The notes below the pieces were generated by a model, which searched no databases, was not told the DNA's origin, and saw nothing but the letters and a program-made list of their open reading frames with translations. From Sphingobium sp. MI1205 (lineage in GTDB: Bacteria > Pseudomonadota > Alphaproteobacteria > Sphingomonadales > Sphingomonadaceae): 64,000 nt of DNA. The DNA lies in NCBI RefSeq assembly GCF_001563285.1, contig NZ_CP005188.1:687501-751500 (forward strand). Direction: 5' to 3'. The translations under genes and the position numbers were made by a program. The number at the start of each line of letters is the position of its first letter. Position 1 is the first letter of the stretch. Positions 43,643-52,793 of this stretch are shown piece after piece.

Positions 43643-43956
43643 TCATGCTTGGAACAAAGTGCCATCACCTAGCATGGCATGCATGATGACCGCGAGGCGG
43701 CGGGCAAGAGCGGCGCAGGCCTTCTTAAGGCCTCGGCGCTTGGCGATCTTCATGGCCCATGTCTTCAGGGCGAGGGTTTCCAGGCTCCGGGTGAGGATCG
43801 AGTTGGCCGCTTCGTAGAGCAACTTGCGCACGGTCCCGTCGCCCTGCTTGGTGATCCGGCCTGTCCAGTCGAGCTCGCCCGACTGATGGCGTCGGGGCAC
43901 GAGGCCGAGGTAGGCCCCGGCATTGCGTGATTGTCGGAAGCGTCGCCAGTCAGCCT
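43643..43956 (-). mobile_element. IS110-family transposase, C-terminal fragment
   Basis: About 105 codons of the transposase C-terminal (transposase 20) domain: RRFRQSRNAGAYLGLVPRRHQSGELDW as a continuous frame, then GRITKQGDGTVRKLLYEAA and KTWAMKIAKRRGLKKA, ending GTLFQA. The RuvC-like N-terminal domain and the rest of the element are missing; the frame is broken at about 43956, next to the IS630-type remnant. Non-functional alone. Confidence 0.8.
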
Positions 43957-44081
43957 CAGGGCAAGGGGACGACCATTAGAGCGTTTTTCGACCGCCGTGA
44001 ATCGATGGGGATTTCCGTCGGGGCAAATTTCTGATTCACAATTCGTGCTGGTGAAGGAGGCCGGTATGGATGGTTCTTTCG

Positions 44082-44980
44082 ATGGATTTGCGCTCTCGGC
44101 TTTTGGCGGTGGTGGATGGCGGATCGAGTTGCCGTGCTGCCGCAACCCGGTTTGGTGTTGCACCGTCGACGGCCATCCGCTGGCGCAAGCAGCAGCGCGA
44201 GACGGGTGACTTTGCCCCGAAGCGGCAGGGCGGCGACATGCGCTCGCGCCGGGTCGAAGAGCGTGCCGCGGACATTCTGACCATTTGGGAAACGCACAAG
44301 GATATCACGCTTGAGGAACTGCGCCTGGCGCTGGCTGAAAGGGGCCTGACCGTTTCCGTCGCCGGGTTGCATCGCTTCTTCGTGCGGCGCGGTCTGACGC
44401 GCAAAAAGGACGGGCCATGCAATTGAGCAGGACCGGCCCGACATCCTGAAGCAGCGTCGGGACTGGTTCGACGGCCAACTCGATCTGCAGCCGGAGCCCC
44501 TGGTCTTCATCGACGAGACCTGGGCGGCGACCAGCATGATCCGCAGCCACGGTCGGTGTCCGAAAGGCGAGCGGCTGCGGATGGGCTTCCCGCACGGACA
44601 TCGAAAACCACAACGCTGGTGGCGGGACTGCGCTTGACGGGCATGGTCGCGCCGATGGTGCTCGACGGTCCGATCAACCGCGCCTGGTTCGAAGCCTATG
44701 TTGCCCATGTGCTCGTGCTTGAACTTCGACCCGGCGGCACTGTGATCATGGACAACCTGTCCAGCCACAAGCGGGAAGCGGTGCGAGAAAGCATCGAGGC
44801 TGCGGGTGCAACGCTACGCTTCCTGCCGCCCTAAAGCCCGGACTTCAACCCGATCGAGAAAGCGTTCCCACGCCTCAAGGCCATGCTCCAGAAGGTTGGC
44901 GAGCGCAACGTCAGCGGCCTCTGGAACTTGATCGGCAAACTCGTCCACATCTTCCAGCCCTTCGGCTCCGCCCAATCTGA
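44082..44980 (+). mobile_element. IS630-family transposase, inactivated
   Basis: The N-terminal helix-turn-helix half reads MDLRSRLLAVVDGG...AAATRFGVAPSTAIRWRKQQ and stops after a +1 shift at a CGCAAAAAGG run (about 44400). The next frame gives IEQDRPDILKQRRDWFDGQ and the DDE start FIDETWAATSM; a one-base loss in an A-run (about 44605) moves to a third frame with GLRLTGMVAPMVLDGPINR and IMDNLSSHK. There the SPDFNPIE motif is preceded by a TAA where the family has Tyr (FLPP-stop-SPDFNPIEK). The first shift could be programmed, but two shifts plus a stop make an active enzyme unlikely. The ends are not identified. Confidence 0.8.
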
Positions 44981-45108
44981 AATAAACGATGATCATCCGC
45001 AGTCTTCCCTTCGCGGATCGGACACCGACGAATATATGCTATTCTACAAAACACTCCTATGATCTTGACCGTAATGCATGGTATATAAAAAAGTCGATCG
45101 TGGTTGGA

Positions 45109-45447
45109 TCAAACCGAAGAAGACACTTCTTCGATTATGGCACGTATAAGTACAGGAGATGATCTTGCGATCTGCTGTAGTTCGCGTATCGCGCCTTCTT
45201 CCATGCCCTGCGCATATTCGCCTGCTGTCCATGGACGATCGATATACCCGGGAGATGGGACGAAAAAGCATATCGCTCCGCTTTCGTTGGTGAGAATCTG
45301 TACACCGTAATGCGTCAGTCTTTCGATGATGAGCCGCGCAAGCGTCCTGTGCAGTGGTGTGTCCGGTCCAGGATTGGTCACTTTCTTGTTGCCTGTTGAT
45401 TCTGAGTTGAGATCTGCATGATCGCAAATGGATGGACCGCGCGACAA
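45109..45447 (-). CDS. Hypothetical protein
   Basis: Up to 112 residues from a TTG codon, or about 90 from a GTG at 45381. No family recognised. The core (HRTLARLIIERLTHYGVQILTNESGAICFFVPSPGYIDRPW, then two helices ending in IIEEVSSSV) has a protein-like distribution of hydrophobic residues. It lies between the IS630-type remnant and the autotransporter on the same strand as the latter. Existence is uncertain. Confidence 0.4.
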   Translation of the reverse strand: MSRGPSICDHADLNSESTGNKKVTNPGPDTPLHRTLARLIIERLTHYGVQILTNESGAICFFVPSPGYIDRPWTAGEYAQGMEEGAIRELQQIARSSPVLIRAIIEEVSSSV

Positions 45448-45675
45448 ATTTGGACCCGCCAGACACGTTAGAGGATCGGTGCGAAGGGCGGAGAGACTGA
45501 TCGAGCCCGGGTATCTCTGTTTGATCGGCCAACGAACGCTGTTTCACCACAATGACGTGTCATCCTCTCGACTTTCCTCAGTGATGATTGAACTCATCGT
45601 CACGCTCTTGAATTAGAGCTTACCCATCAATCGGTCTCGCGCCCTGCCGGAGGGAACATCGGAATTCGAAAGAAA

Positions 45676-45699
45676 GGGCGCGCCGTAATCGACGCGCCC
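45676..45699 (-). terminator. Intrinsic terminator of the autotransporter gene
   Basis: On the minus strand a GGGCGCG/CGCGCCC stem with a 10-nt loop is followed by TTTCTTTC, about 25 bp after the autotransporter stop. Confidence 0.7.
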
Positions 45700-45721
45700 C
45701 TCCATTCAGTTCCGAGTGGTG

Positions 45722-48700
45722 TCAGAAGCCGAAGCTAATGCCACTGCGAACCTGGCCAACCGAGTTGTGCCCACCGAAGCCATAGCCGCCGGACAGGAAC
45801 AGATTGACCCGTTTGTTGATCGAGGCGTCGATGCCCAGTTCGACCAGTCCGTGGCCGTCTGGATCCACACCCTTCAGACGGAAGGTGTTGCCGCCGCCCA
45901 TATACTGGGCCGTCCGATCGCTGCCGATATTGCCCTGGAAGCTGTACTGCACCTTGGCATAGGGGCGGTAAGCGACTCCGTCCGCATCACCCAGTAGAGC
46001 GCCTGCCTTCACACCGAGCACGGGTGAGAAGACGGTCTTCGACGCGTTGTCGAAACGCAGGCCGATACCCGCGCCGCCTTCTTCGGTGAAGCCGTTCATC
46101 GACCAGCGACGCAGTGCTAACTTGCCGTAGGGCGTCATGACCAGGTTGCCGCCTGCAGCCACATCGTAGCCCAGCTCGATGCTCGCGTCCAACTGCTTGC
46201 CCTTGAAGTCGCCTTCAATGGTGCGAGCCAGCAGGGTCAGGTCCCGCTCGACTTCAAACTTCGAAAAGCCGTAGGCGAACTGGAAGCTGCCGTAGAAGGG
46301 GCCGAAACCTTGGGTCGCATAGGCACCGATGGTGTATGTGCGAACCTGTGCTTCTTCCGGCGAGCCTTGGGCGGTTACATCATGCTGGCCGTAGCCGAAG
46401 CCGATGCCGAACGCGCCATTCGCCTGATATGCAACGTCGATACCGAAGGCCCCGCCATAGCTGTTGGTCTTGATCTTCGACGCGCCCGACTTGGTGCCGC
46501 CCGTCTTGGCAAAGTTCGCCGAGGGGTTGAACCAGATCTGCGTGCCCAGCGCCTCGCCATAGCCGCGGCGAGCAGCCAGACGGTTGACGGTGGTGTTGAA
46601 GACCGCATTCTGATCAACAGCCGCAAGCGAACCGTAGATCTCCGCCGAGGAAAGCTCGTTGAAGACCTGCGCTGCCTGTGCACTGTTCATGCGCCAGTCG
46701 AGACCCGCCGCGATGTTGGCGATATCCTGAGCATTGGCGATCTCGGTCACCGTCGCAAAGCCGTTGCCGCCAGCGGCATCGGTTTTCACTCGGGCGATGA
46801 CATCGGCCAGAGCGCTGTCCAGGCCCACCGCAGCCGAGGCAGCGTTGGGATTTGTCGCGCCGGTGGCGTAGCTCTTGCGGATCGCTTCGATCGCCACGGT
46901 CTTGGCGGTCGTGTCATGATTCAGGCCGAAGCTGACAAACTGCGAGCCGAGCGCGCTTTCCGCCGTCGCCGTTACATCGCCGGTGCCGGTGTAGGTGAAG
47001 AGCGTATAGCCATCGCCCGTCGAATAGAGGCTGTCCTTCGACGCCGTCACCGCGACCTTTCCGGCCAGGTTCAGGTTGCCGTCCACCGTGACCGAAGACG
47101 GGGTCGAGAAGACGCCGGCATTGGTTGGAGTGGTGAAGTAGGGAACGCTCACGCCGCCGGTGATCGGGCCCAGCACTTCAGGCGACGAGCCGCCATTGTT
47201 GACCGACAGATTGCCGAAGCGGACCAGCGAGGGATTGACGCCTACCACCGTCGTGCCGCTGGCGCTCTGGCTGTAGTTGCCCTGCTGATGAACTTCGACG
47301 CCCTTGATCGCTTCCGGACCCGGAGTGACGATGCTGTTGCCGACCGACTGGATGAAGGTCGGCGCACGACGGCCCAGCACCAGGGTGGCATCATTGTTGA
47401 TGTTGCCCTTGATACCGAAGACGGCATCGTCCGAACCCACTACGTCCAGCTGAACCTCACCCGCCTTCACGTTGAAGTTGTTGGCATCGATCGTCCAGGC
47501 TGCCGGGGTCGCTCCTTCGGCCGCGACATATTCGGACCCGGTGACGACGAAGGTGCCGGTGCCGGTCTTGTTCAACTCGTTGACGCCCAGCACGCGGACG
47601 CCGGTCGGAGAGAACAGTCCTTCGGCCTCTTCGGTCAGTTCGGCCACGGGGCTGTAGTTCGCAACCGTCGGAGCCGTCGGCTTGAACTCGCTCGCGCCCA
47701 GGAAGCCGCTGCCGTTCAGGTTGACGGTGGTGTTGGTCAGGTAAGCACCGCTGTCATCGCGTTGGGCGTCGATATCGCCAAGCGTAATCGAGCCGTTGCT
47801 GAGGTTGACAGTCGCGTTGATGTCGGCGGTTTTGACGGCTGCCTGCCCGTTAACGGTCAGGTTGAACGCCGCCGGATCGACCAGCGAGGCATCGAGCGGC
47901 ACCAGCGGTGACAGCTGCGAGGCCAGGGCCGAGGTGACCTCATCCTGCGAGATAGCGGCGCCCGTCACGACGAAGCCGCGTGACACGCCATTCTGGTCGA
48001 CCGTGTAGGTCTGGGTCGCTAGCACCGGATCGACGCTGACGTCGGTGGTGTTGATCGCCGCGTTGACCGTGGCCGAGCCGCTGAACTGCGCTGCGCCGAT
48101 CGTGGTCGTTCCTGCAAGGACGCCATTGTTGGTGACCGCGCCGGTGACACCGGCGAGTTCCACATCGCCCAGGGCCACACCGCTGTTGGTGAAGCTGGCA
48201 TTGCCACCGACCGGCGAAGCATTGACCGTAGCGACGATCGTGCGCGAACCCGCATCGGTCGGGTTCGTGTCGGTGATTGTGATGCCCACGTCAGAGTCCA
48301 GAGACGAAACGCTGAACAGGTTGCCACCCGAACCCAGCAGGCCGGTGTTGACCAGCGAGGCGGAGGTCAGGCCCTCCACTTCGACATCGCCAATGGCGGT
48401 GCCGTTGTTGGTGACCGAAGCAGCGCCGCCGACCGGCGTCTCGGTGAAGGTGGACACCTGGCTGACCGGCGTCAGGCCATTGGCTGCGAAAGTGGTGACG
48501 GTTTCTTCCGAGTTGCTTTCACCAAGGCTGCTCGCGGACAGGTTGCCGCCTGAACCCAGATTGGCATCGCCGATGACGCTGCCCTGGCCGATGGTGATCG
48601 AAGCGCCGCCAATGCCTTCGGCGTTGACGCTACCTGCCACACTTGGCACGCCCTTGCCCTGCAGCGCGGCGGCCGTGTCGATCACGACGTTTGCCGTGCC

Positions 48701-50587
48701 ACCTACTTCTTCGAAGCTATCGCGGAAAGTCGCTGTTGTCTGGCTGCCGACGCCGCCATTGATCGCGAATTCCGAGATCGTTTCGGTGCTGCCGATAGTG
48801 CCGCCGACGAACGCGTTGACCGATCCGCCTACGGTGCCCGTGACGGTCGCGCTGGCATTGCCATAGCTGGCACCGACAAATGCGTCGCCCTCAATGCGGC
48901 CGGCGCTGGTGAGTGTCGCATTGCCTGCGTTGGTCGCAGCCGCCGTGGTCGAAAGCGTCGAGTTGACGGCCGTGCCGTCGCCCGAAGCGTCGGTGGTGCT
49001 GGTGCTGGCGAAAACGAAGGACTGGTCGCCCGGGACAAACGCATTAGCGGACACAGAGCCTTCCACCATCGCGGCCGAACCGACCGACGCGGTCGCCGAG
49101 GTCACACCATTGACGTTGACATCCCCGCCGACAAGGCTGGCTCCCTGAAGCGTGACGGAGGCGTCGCCGCCTGCCTGGCGCTGGGTGAATTCGACGCTGC
49201 TGCTCGAGGTTGAGCCCTGGAAGACGCCCGCATCATAATCATCGGTGACGTCAGACGCGAAGGTCAGGCTGCTGGCGCTGCCTTGGCTGGTGGAGGACAC
49301 ATCGCCCGACACCTTGCCACCATCGAGGGTGACCGCGCTGCCCGCATTGCCGAACGAACTGACATTGCCATTGCGTCCGGAATCGCCCGGCGCGACGGTG
49401 CCGCTGATGTTCACGACGCTGGTGCCGCCCGTAGCCTCGCTCAGCTGCGTGTTGGTGCTGGTGAACACCACAGAGCCAGTGCCGCCCGCGTCACGCGAGT
49501 CAGTGGTTGTCGAGACATTCTGGCCGGTGGTTGCGGAACCCTGAGCCGCGGATGAAACGTCACCATGGATGGCGCCGCTGATCGTCGCGCTGCTGTTGCC
49601 GCCGGTGAACTGGCTGACGCTGCCGTCATTGCCCGCGTTGAAGTTCAGCGATCCGTTGATGCCGGCATAGGTGCCGTCGATGTCGCCGCCAACCGTCTGG
49701 CTGGAGAAGCTGGACTGGGTGGTCGTGGTGGTGCCCGAAACCGTGGTCGTCGGCGCGGTCGAAGAGAACAGTGTGTCCTGGCTGAATGCGTCGGTCTGAC
49801 CCAGCACCTGGCCGTTGTTCGCGATGGTGATCGCGCCCCGGTCCGAGTTTGCCGAGACACCGCCGTTGATGCGCGCGCCGCTGGCGTTCGAAATCGAGAT
49901 CGCGCCTTCGCTGGTCGAGCCGTTGGCGTCGCCCGCCACGGTGCCGCTGTTGGAGATGTTGACCGCGCCGGTAGAGGCCGACCCTAGAAGGTTGCCATCG
50001 ACATTCCCGTCATTGGTGATCTGGACCGTCCCGTCGCCCAAGCCCTGGCCGATCAGGCTACCATCGACCTGACCCGCTACCCCATTGGTAAGCGTTACAC
50101 TGCCGAATGCCGAGCCATTGATGCTGCTGCCGACCAGATTGTTGTTGGTGACGGAAACGGCGCCGCCGAAGTTGGAAGCATTGACGCTGCCCGCGACTTC
50201 GCCGTTGTTGGTCGCCGTGAAGCTATTGGCGGTAGCCGTCGCCGAGCCCACGCCGCCGAAGTTCAGGCCGGTGACATTCCCGTCGTTGTTGACGATGACC
50301 GCGCCATCGCCTTCGCCGGCAGCGAAGCCACCTGCGACGAAATCATAGCCGACGCTTGCGCCGCTGATATCCGCGCCGCTCGCGATCGTGACCGTTACAT
50401 CGGGGTTGGCGGGCGTCGTGATGGCCGTGGCGATGTCGGCGTTGACCGTCGCGCTGGCGCCGGCACCGCTCGGCACGTTCACCGTAGCGGGGGCCGCCCA
50501 AGCTCCACCGGCGTTGGCGATCAGCGCAGCCGCCGGGATGGAGGCTGACAACATCAGCATCCTGTTGAACTTCGAACTCTTACTCAT
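45722..50587 (-). CDS. Large autotransporter (type Va) with beta-helix passenger
   Basis: 1621 residues. Signal peptide (MLMLSASIPAAALIANAGGAWA), then a long passenger (about 30-1300) rich in Gly, Ser, Thr, Ala and Asn with many short repeats of the type VTNNGVVxGDVxVxGVTSASVTN (examples: NNGEVAGSVNASNFGG, NNGTAIGDVEVEG), which should form a right-handed beta-helix, and a C-terminal autotransporter barrel (about 1340-1621; RRGYGEALGTQIWF to RSGISFGF ending in Phe). Such proteins are displayed on or released from the outer membrane and act in adhesion or aggregation; the function here is unknown. The divergent LexA-like regulator may control it. Confidence 0.92.
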   Translation of the reverse strand: MSKSSKFNRMLMLSASIPAAALIANAGGAWAAPATVNVPSGAGASATVNADIATAITTPANPDVTVTIASGADISGASVGYDFVAGGFAAGEGDGAVIVNNDGNVTGLNFGGVGSATATANSFTATNNGEVAGSVNASNFGGAVSVTNNNLVGSSINGSAFGSVTLTNGVAGQVDGSLIGQGLGDGTVQITNDGNVDGNLLGSASTGAVNISNSGTVAGDANGSTSEGAISISNASGARINGGVSANSDRGAITIANNGQVLGQTDAFSQDTLFSSTAPTTTVSGTTTTTQSSFSSQTVGGDIDGTYAGINGSLNFNAGNDGSVSQFTGGNSSATISGAIHGDVSSAAQGSATTGQNVSTTTDSRDAGGTGSVVFTSTNTQLSEATGGTSVVNISGTVAPGDSGRNGNVSSFGNAGSAVTLDGGKVSGDVSSTSQGSASSLTFASDVTDDYDAGVFQGSTSSSSVEFTQRQAGGDASVTLQGASLVGGDVNVNGVTSATASVGSAAMVEGSVSANAFVPGDQSFVFASTSTTDASGDGTAVNSTLSTTAAATNAGNATLTSAGRIEGDAFVGASYGNASATVTGTVGGSVNAFVGGTIGSTETISEFAINGGVGSQTTATFRDSFEEVGGTANVVIDTAAALQGKGVPSVAGSVNAEGIGGASITIGQGSVIGDANLGSGGNLSASSLGESNSEETVTTFAANGLTPVSQVSTFTETPVGGAASVTNNGTAIGDVEVEGLTSASLVNTGLLGSGGNLFSVSSLDSDVGITITDTNPTDAGSRTIVATVNASPVGGNASFTNSGVALGDVELAGVTGAVTNNGVLAGTTTIGAAQFSGSATVNAAINTTDVSVDPVLATQTYTVDQNGVSRGFVVTGAAISQDEVTSALASQLSPLVPLDASLVDPAAFNLTVNGQAAVKTADINATVNLSNGSITLGDIDAQRDDSGAYLTNTTVNLNGSGFLGASEFKPTAPTVANYSPVAELTEEAEGLFSPTGVRVLGVNELNKTGTGTFVVTGSEYVAAEGATPAAWTIDANNFNVKAGEVQLDVVGSDDAVFGIKGNINNDATLVLGRRAPTFIQSVGNSIVTPGPEAIKGVEVHQQGNYSQSASGTTVVGVNPSLVRFGNLSVNNGGSSPEVLGPITGGVSVPYFTTPTNAGVFSTPSSVTVDGNLNLAGKVAVTASKDSLYSTGDGYTLFTYTGTGDVTATAESALGSQFVSFGLNHDTTAKTVAIEAIRKSYATGATNPNAASAAVGLDSALADVIARVKTDAAGGNGFATVTEIANAQDIANIAAGLDWRMNSAQAAQVFNELSSAEIYGSLAAVDQNAVFNTTVNRLAARRGYGEALGTQIWFNPSANFAKTGGTKSGASKIKTNSYGGAFGIDVAYQANGAFGIGFGYGQHDVTAQGSPEEAQVRTYTIGAYATQGFGPFYGSFQFAYGFSKFEVERDLTLLARTIEGDFKGKQLDASIELGYDVAAGGNLVMTPYGKLALRRWSMNGFTEEGGAGIGLRFDNASKTVFSPVLGVKAGALLGDADGVAYRPYAKVQYSFQGNIGSDRTAQYMGGGNTFRLKGVDPDGHGLVELGIDASINKRVNLFLSGGYGFGGHNSVGQVRSGISFGF

Positions 50588-51054
50588 TCTTCTTTCCCCT
50601 AATCATCGTGCAAAGCCACGAAGCGGATCGCGCAGGGGGTCAGGATGACCGAAGCGACACCCTGTTGCGGCCATCGGGCAGCAAATTTTAGATTGCACTT
50701 ATGCCCTCTGATCCCCCGCCCGCCGCACACCACCCATTTGCGTAAGTATGTGCAACGTTGCGCAAATCATCTATGCGTAACGTCATTATACCGCAAATGT
50801 TTTTGCGATAATATGCGCAAAAGCGCGCATTGCTCGATGATAAGGACAATAATCGAACAAAACCAATAGCTTAGATGGGGGGCAAATAAAAATCGCGCGC
50901 AAATCATATGTTTGTACAACATCGTGATCGAGGATTTGCGATCGCGTGCGCACCGGCACATAATGCGCTCGTGCAACATGTTCGCGGGGGCCTGCGCACA
51001 GGGTTGCTTACTGATCGGTCGCACAATCCAAGTGCCCAGCGTAGGCGCATAGAT
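50588..51054. promoter_or_regulatory. Divergent promoter region with clustered GCGCAAA-type sites
   Basis: 467 bp between the autotransporter and the LexA-like regulator. It contains several related short dyads: GCGCAAATCAT occurs twice (50760-50770 and 50897-50907), CGCAAA-TGTT-TTTGCG is a perfect inverted repeat at 50792-50807, and ATGCGC...GCGCAT spans 50813-50830. It is AT-richer than its neighbours around 50770-50890. These are good candidates for operators of the adjacent regulator. Confidence 0.5.
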
Positions 51055-51792
51055 ATGTCTTTTGATTATGGAAGGGACCAGCGGAGAGCCCGAGATCTCA
51101 TCGGCTGCCTTGTCGAGGAGACGGGCTTTTCTGCCACGGAGATCGCCCGCCGATCGGGCTTGGCGCCTTCTACGCTCACCCGTATCTATCCTACGCCCAC
51201 CGTAGGCTATTCGCTTTCGGTGCGGAGCATTGCAAAGCTGCGGGAAGCTTTCCCCGAACCGTTTTCCATGTGTGAGGCCAAAATGCCTTCTGAACTCTCC
51301 GCTGCGCCTGCGCCGTCGGCGATGTTGAAGGAGCGCGCCCACCCCTTCGCCATGCCCAGCCCCCGGTTGATTCCGGTCTATGCCGCGGCCCTACTATTTC
51401 CCGAGCAAGGGGATGTAGTGCTGGCGAACGATCTGGAGGTTTGGGAAGGCGATCTTTCCCGACCGGCCGCGCATATGACCATGCCCTTCGGATTGAGCGA
51501 TCCGGACCGCTATTTTGCCATCTATATTCCCGGTGAGGCAATGGAGCCGCGGTTCCGCGCCGGCGAGCGGGTGATTCTGGACCGGATCAAGCCAGCCCCA
51601 ATCGAAGCCGATGTCCTGGTGCAGTTACGCGACGACACTGAACGGTCGCTGTGGACAATAGGTCGCCTGACCGCGCGCGACCGCAACCTGATCGGGCTGA
51701 CCCAATATCGGGACCGGGTGACCGGCTCCATCCACCGGAGCCAGATCCGGCATATCTTTCCAATCATCGGCATGATCGATGACGATAGCTGA
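51055..51792 (+). CDS. LexA/CI-like regulator with degenerate S24 peptidase domain
   Basis: 245 residues. N-terminal helix-turn-helix (EETGFSATEIARRSGLAPSTLTRIY, about 21-45), a linker and an S24 (LexA-like) C-terminal domain (about 105-245). The nucleophile Ser of the usual GDSMEPRF motif is Ala162 (GEAMEPRF), and the catalytic Lys of the usual IKRL segment is Gly203 (TIGRL), so self-cleavage should not occur; the domain probably serves only for dimerisation. The start is the ATG before the HTH; the longer frame runs through the promoter region. It is divergent from the autotransporter. Confidence 0.82.
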   Translation: MSFDYGRDQRRARDLIGCLVEETGFSATEIARRSGLAPSTLTRIYPTPTVGYSLSVRSIAKLREAFPEPFSMCEAKMPSELSAAPAPSAMLKERAHPFAMPSPRLIPVYAAALLFPEQGDVVLANDLEVWEGDLSRPAAHMTMPFGLSDPDRYFAIYIPGEAMEPRFRAGERVILDRIKPAPIEADVLVQLRDDTERSLWTIGRLTARDRNLIGLTQYRDRVTGSIHRSQIRHIFPIIGMIDDDS

Positions 51793-51905
51793 TAGACATC
51801 GAAGTAGCCGGCGGTGCCGTGGGTCAAGCCTCCCTTAACCAGCAGGGTCTTGAGCGTGACCATGGCTTCGCTGGTTGCCACCGCGTCGTTCCCGGTAAGC
51901 CGCGC

Positions 51906-52259
51906 TCAACGGCGAGCCCGGTCTCCCAACGGAAGAGGAGCGCGGCTTAGGATTGCTGGAGCATTATAGGTGGTGAAGACGACCGGTTGCTCTTCCGGGC
52001 GCTCATCTATGTAGCGCGAGAACGGAAGAGGGTTCGCTTGCAAGATGCGCGGGTCGCTGGCTAGCAATGAGATGGAGGCAAGATACTCCTCGCCGGAAGC
52101 CATCCGGAAATGAGCGCTCCCGGCTGGTTTCGATCTGTTGATCGTCAGGCCGTAGACCTCCAATCCTCGCGCGAACCATATTCTCCCCTTCTGAGACGAT
52201 GCGCCGCGCCCGGCCTTCCACCGCGGCAACTTTTGTGGAGCCTTATGGCAATACATCAC
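51906..52259 (-). CDS. Possible hypothetical protein
   Basis: Open frame of 117 codons. The part from IWFARGLEVYGLTINRS to FTTYNAPAILSRAPLPLG is plausible protein sequence, but no family was recognised and another frame is also open across half of it. No good ribosome-binding site. Existence is doubtful. Confidence 0.25.
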   Translation of the reverse strand: MMYCHKAPQKLPRWKAGRGASSQKGRIWFARGLEVYGLTINRSKPAGSAHFRMASGEEYLASISLLASDPRILQANPLPFSRYIDERPEEQPVVFTTYNAPAILSRAPLPLGDRARR

Positions 52260-52429
52260 GCCGAAGCGGCAAAACCTAGTACAATATTCATTTTATGGCG
52301 GAGCGGGAGGGATTAATAACCGCTATTAAAACGGCAGATATCCAGGCTTTCCGTTCACGTTAACTGAAGCTTTCCCACACCCGTTCCCACGGGCATCTCT
52401 GCTGGTCGTAAAAACACCATTTCAATAGC

Positions 52430-52573
52430 ATGATGGCGGACGATCCTGGATATGTCCAGACACTATCGTTCGACTACGATTGGCCGATTCCGGAACGATG
52501 GCTTGAGAGAGGAAAGCATGATTTGCTGCTATCCAAGGGAAGCCCGGCTGATATCCACAGCCAGGCAAATTGA
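52430..52573 (+). CDS. Possible small ORF (47 residues)
   Basis: ATGATG start, reading MMADDPGYVQTLSFDYDWP to GSPADIHSQAN. No family recognised and no clear ribosome-binding site. It sits in an otherwise empty AT-richer stretch before rnk. Confidence 0.2.
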   Translation: MMADDPGYVQTLSFDYDWPIPERWLERGKHDLLLSKGSPADIHSQAN

Positions 52574-52793
52574 TCAGGCTGCCAGCATTTGACTCACAGC
52601 TGGCGGTCTGCCAACGTTCTGTCCATGCATTTGCCGGCTGACTTTACGCACTATCGCTACCAGGGAGGACAGCTCCTCGCGGGCATATAGCCCCGGGTTC
52701 TGGCGCGCACGCCTCGAACTCGGGGCAGATTGATGGAACGAGGTCGGCCACCGTGCAGGCGGGCGACTCCCTCCCCTTTCGAAAGCCAGCGCC

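Larger units (their letters stand above)
51793..52793. other. About 1 kb with no firm gene
   Basis: No recognisable protein family, RNA or repeat. Two weak open frames are listed separately. Codon-position composition is not visibly coding over most of the stretch, and the second half (52260-52560) is AT-richer than its surroundings. Confidence 0.4.

Noticed and set aside
43765..44163. 132-codon minus-strand frame across the IS110/IS630 boundary
   Set aside because: The IS110 fragment is coded in a different frame of the same strand, and the rest is antisense to the IS630 helix-turn-helix; a chance frame.
46310..47911. 533-codon plus-strand open frame inside the autotransporter gene
   Set aside because: The repetitive, GC-rich autotransporter produces long antisense frames; the composition (Arg/Asp-rich, no family) is that of a shadow.
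45722..50587. CRISPR-like or minisatellite DNA repeats in the autotransporter gene
   Set aside because: The repetition is at protein level with variable DNA spacing; there are no uniform repeat-spacer units.
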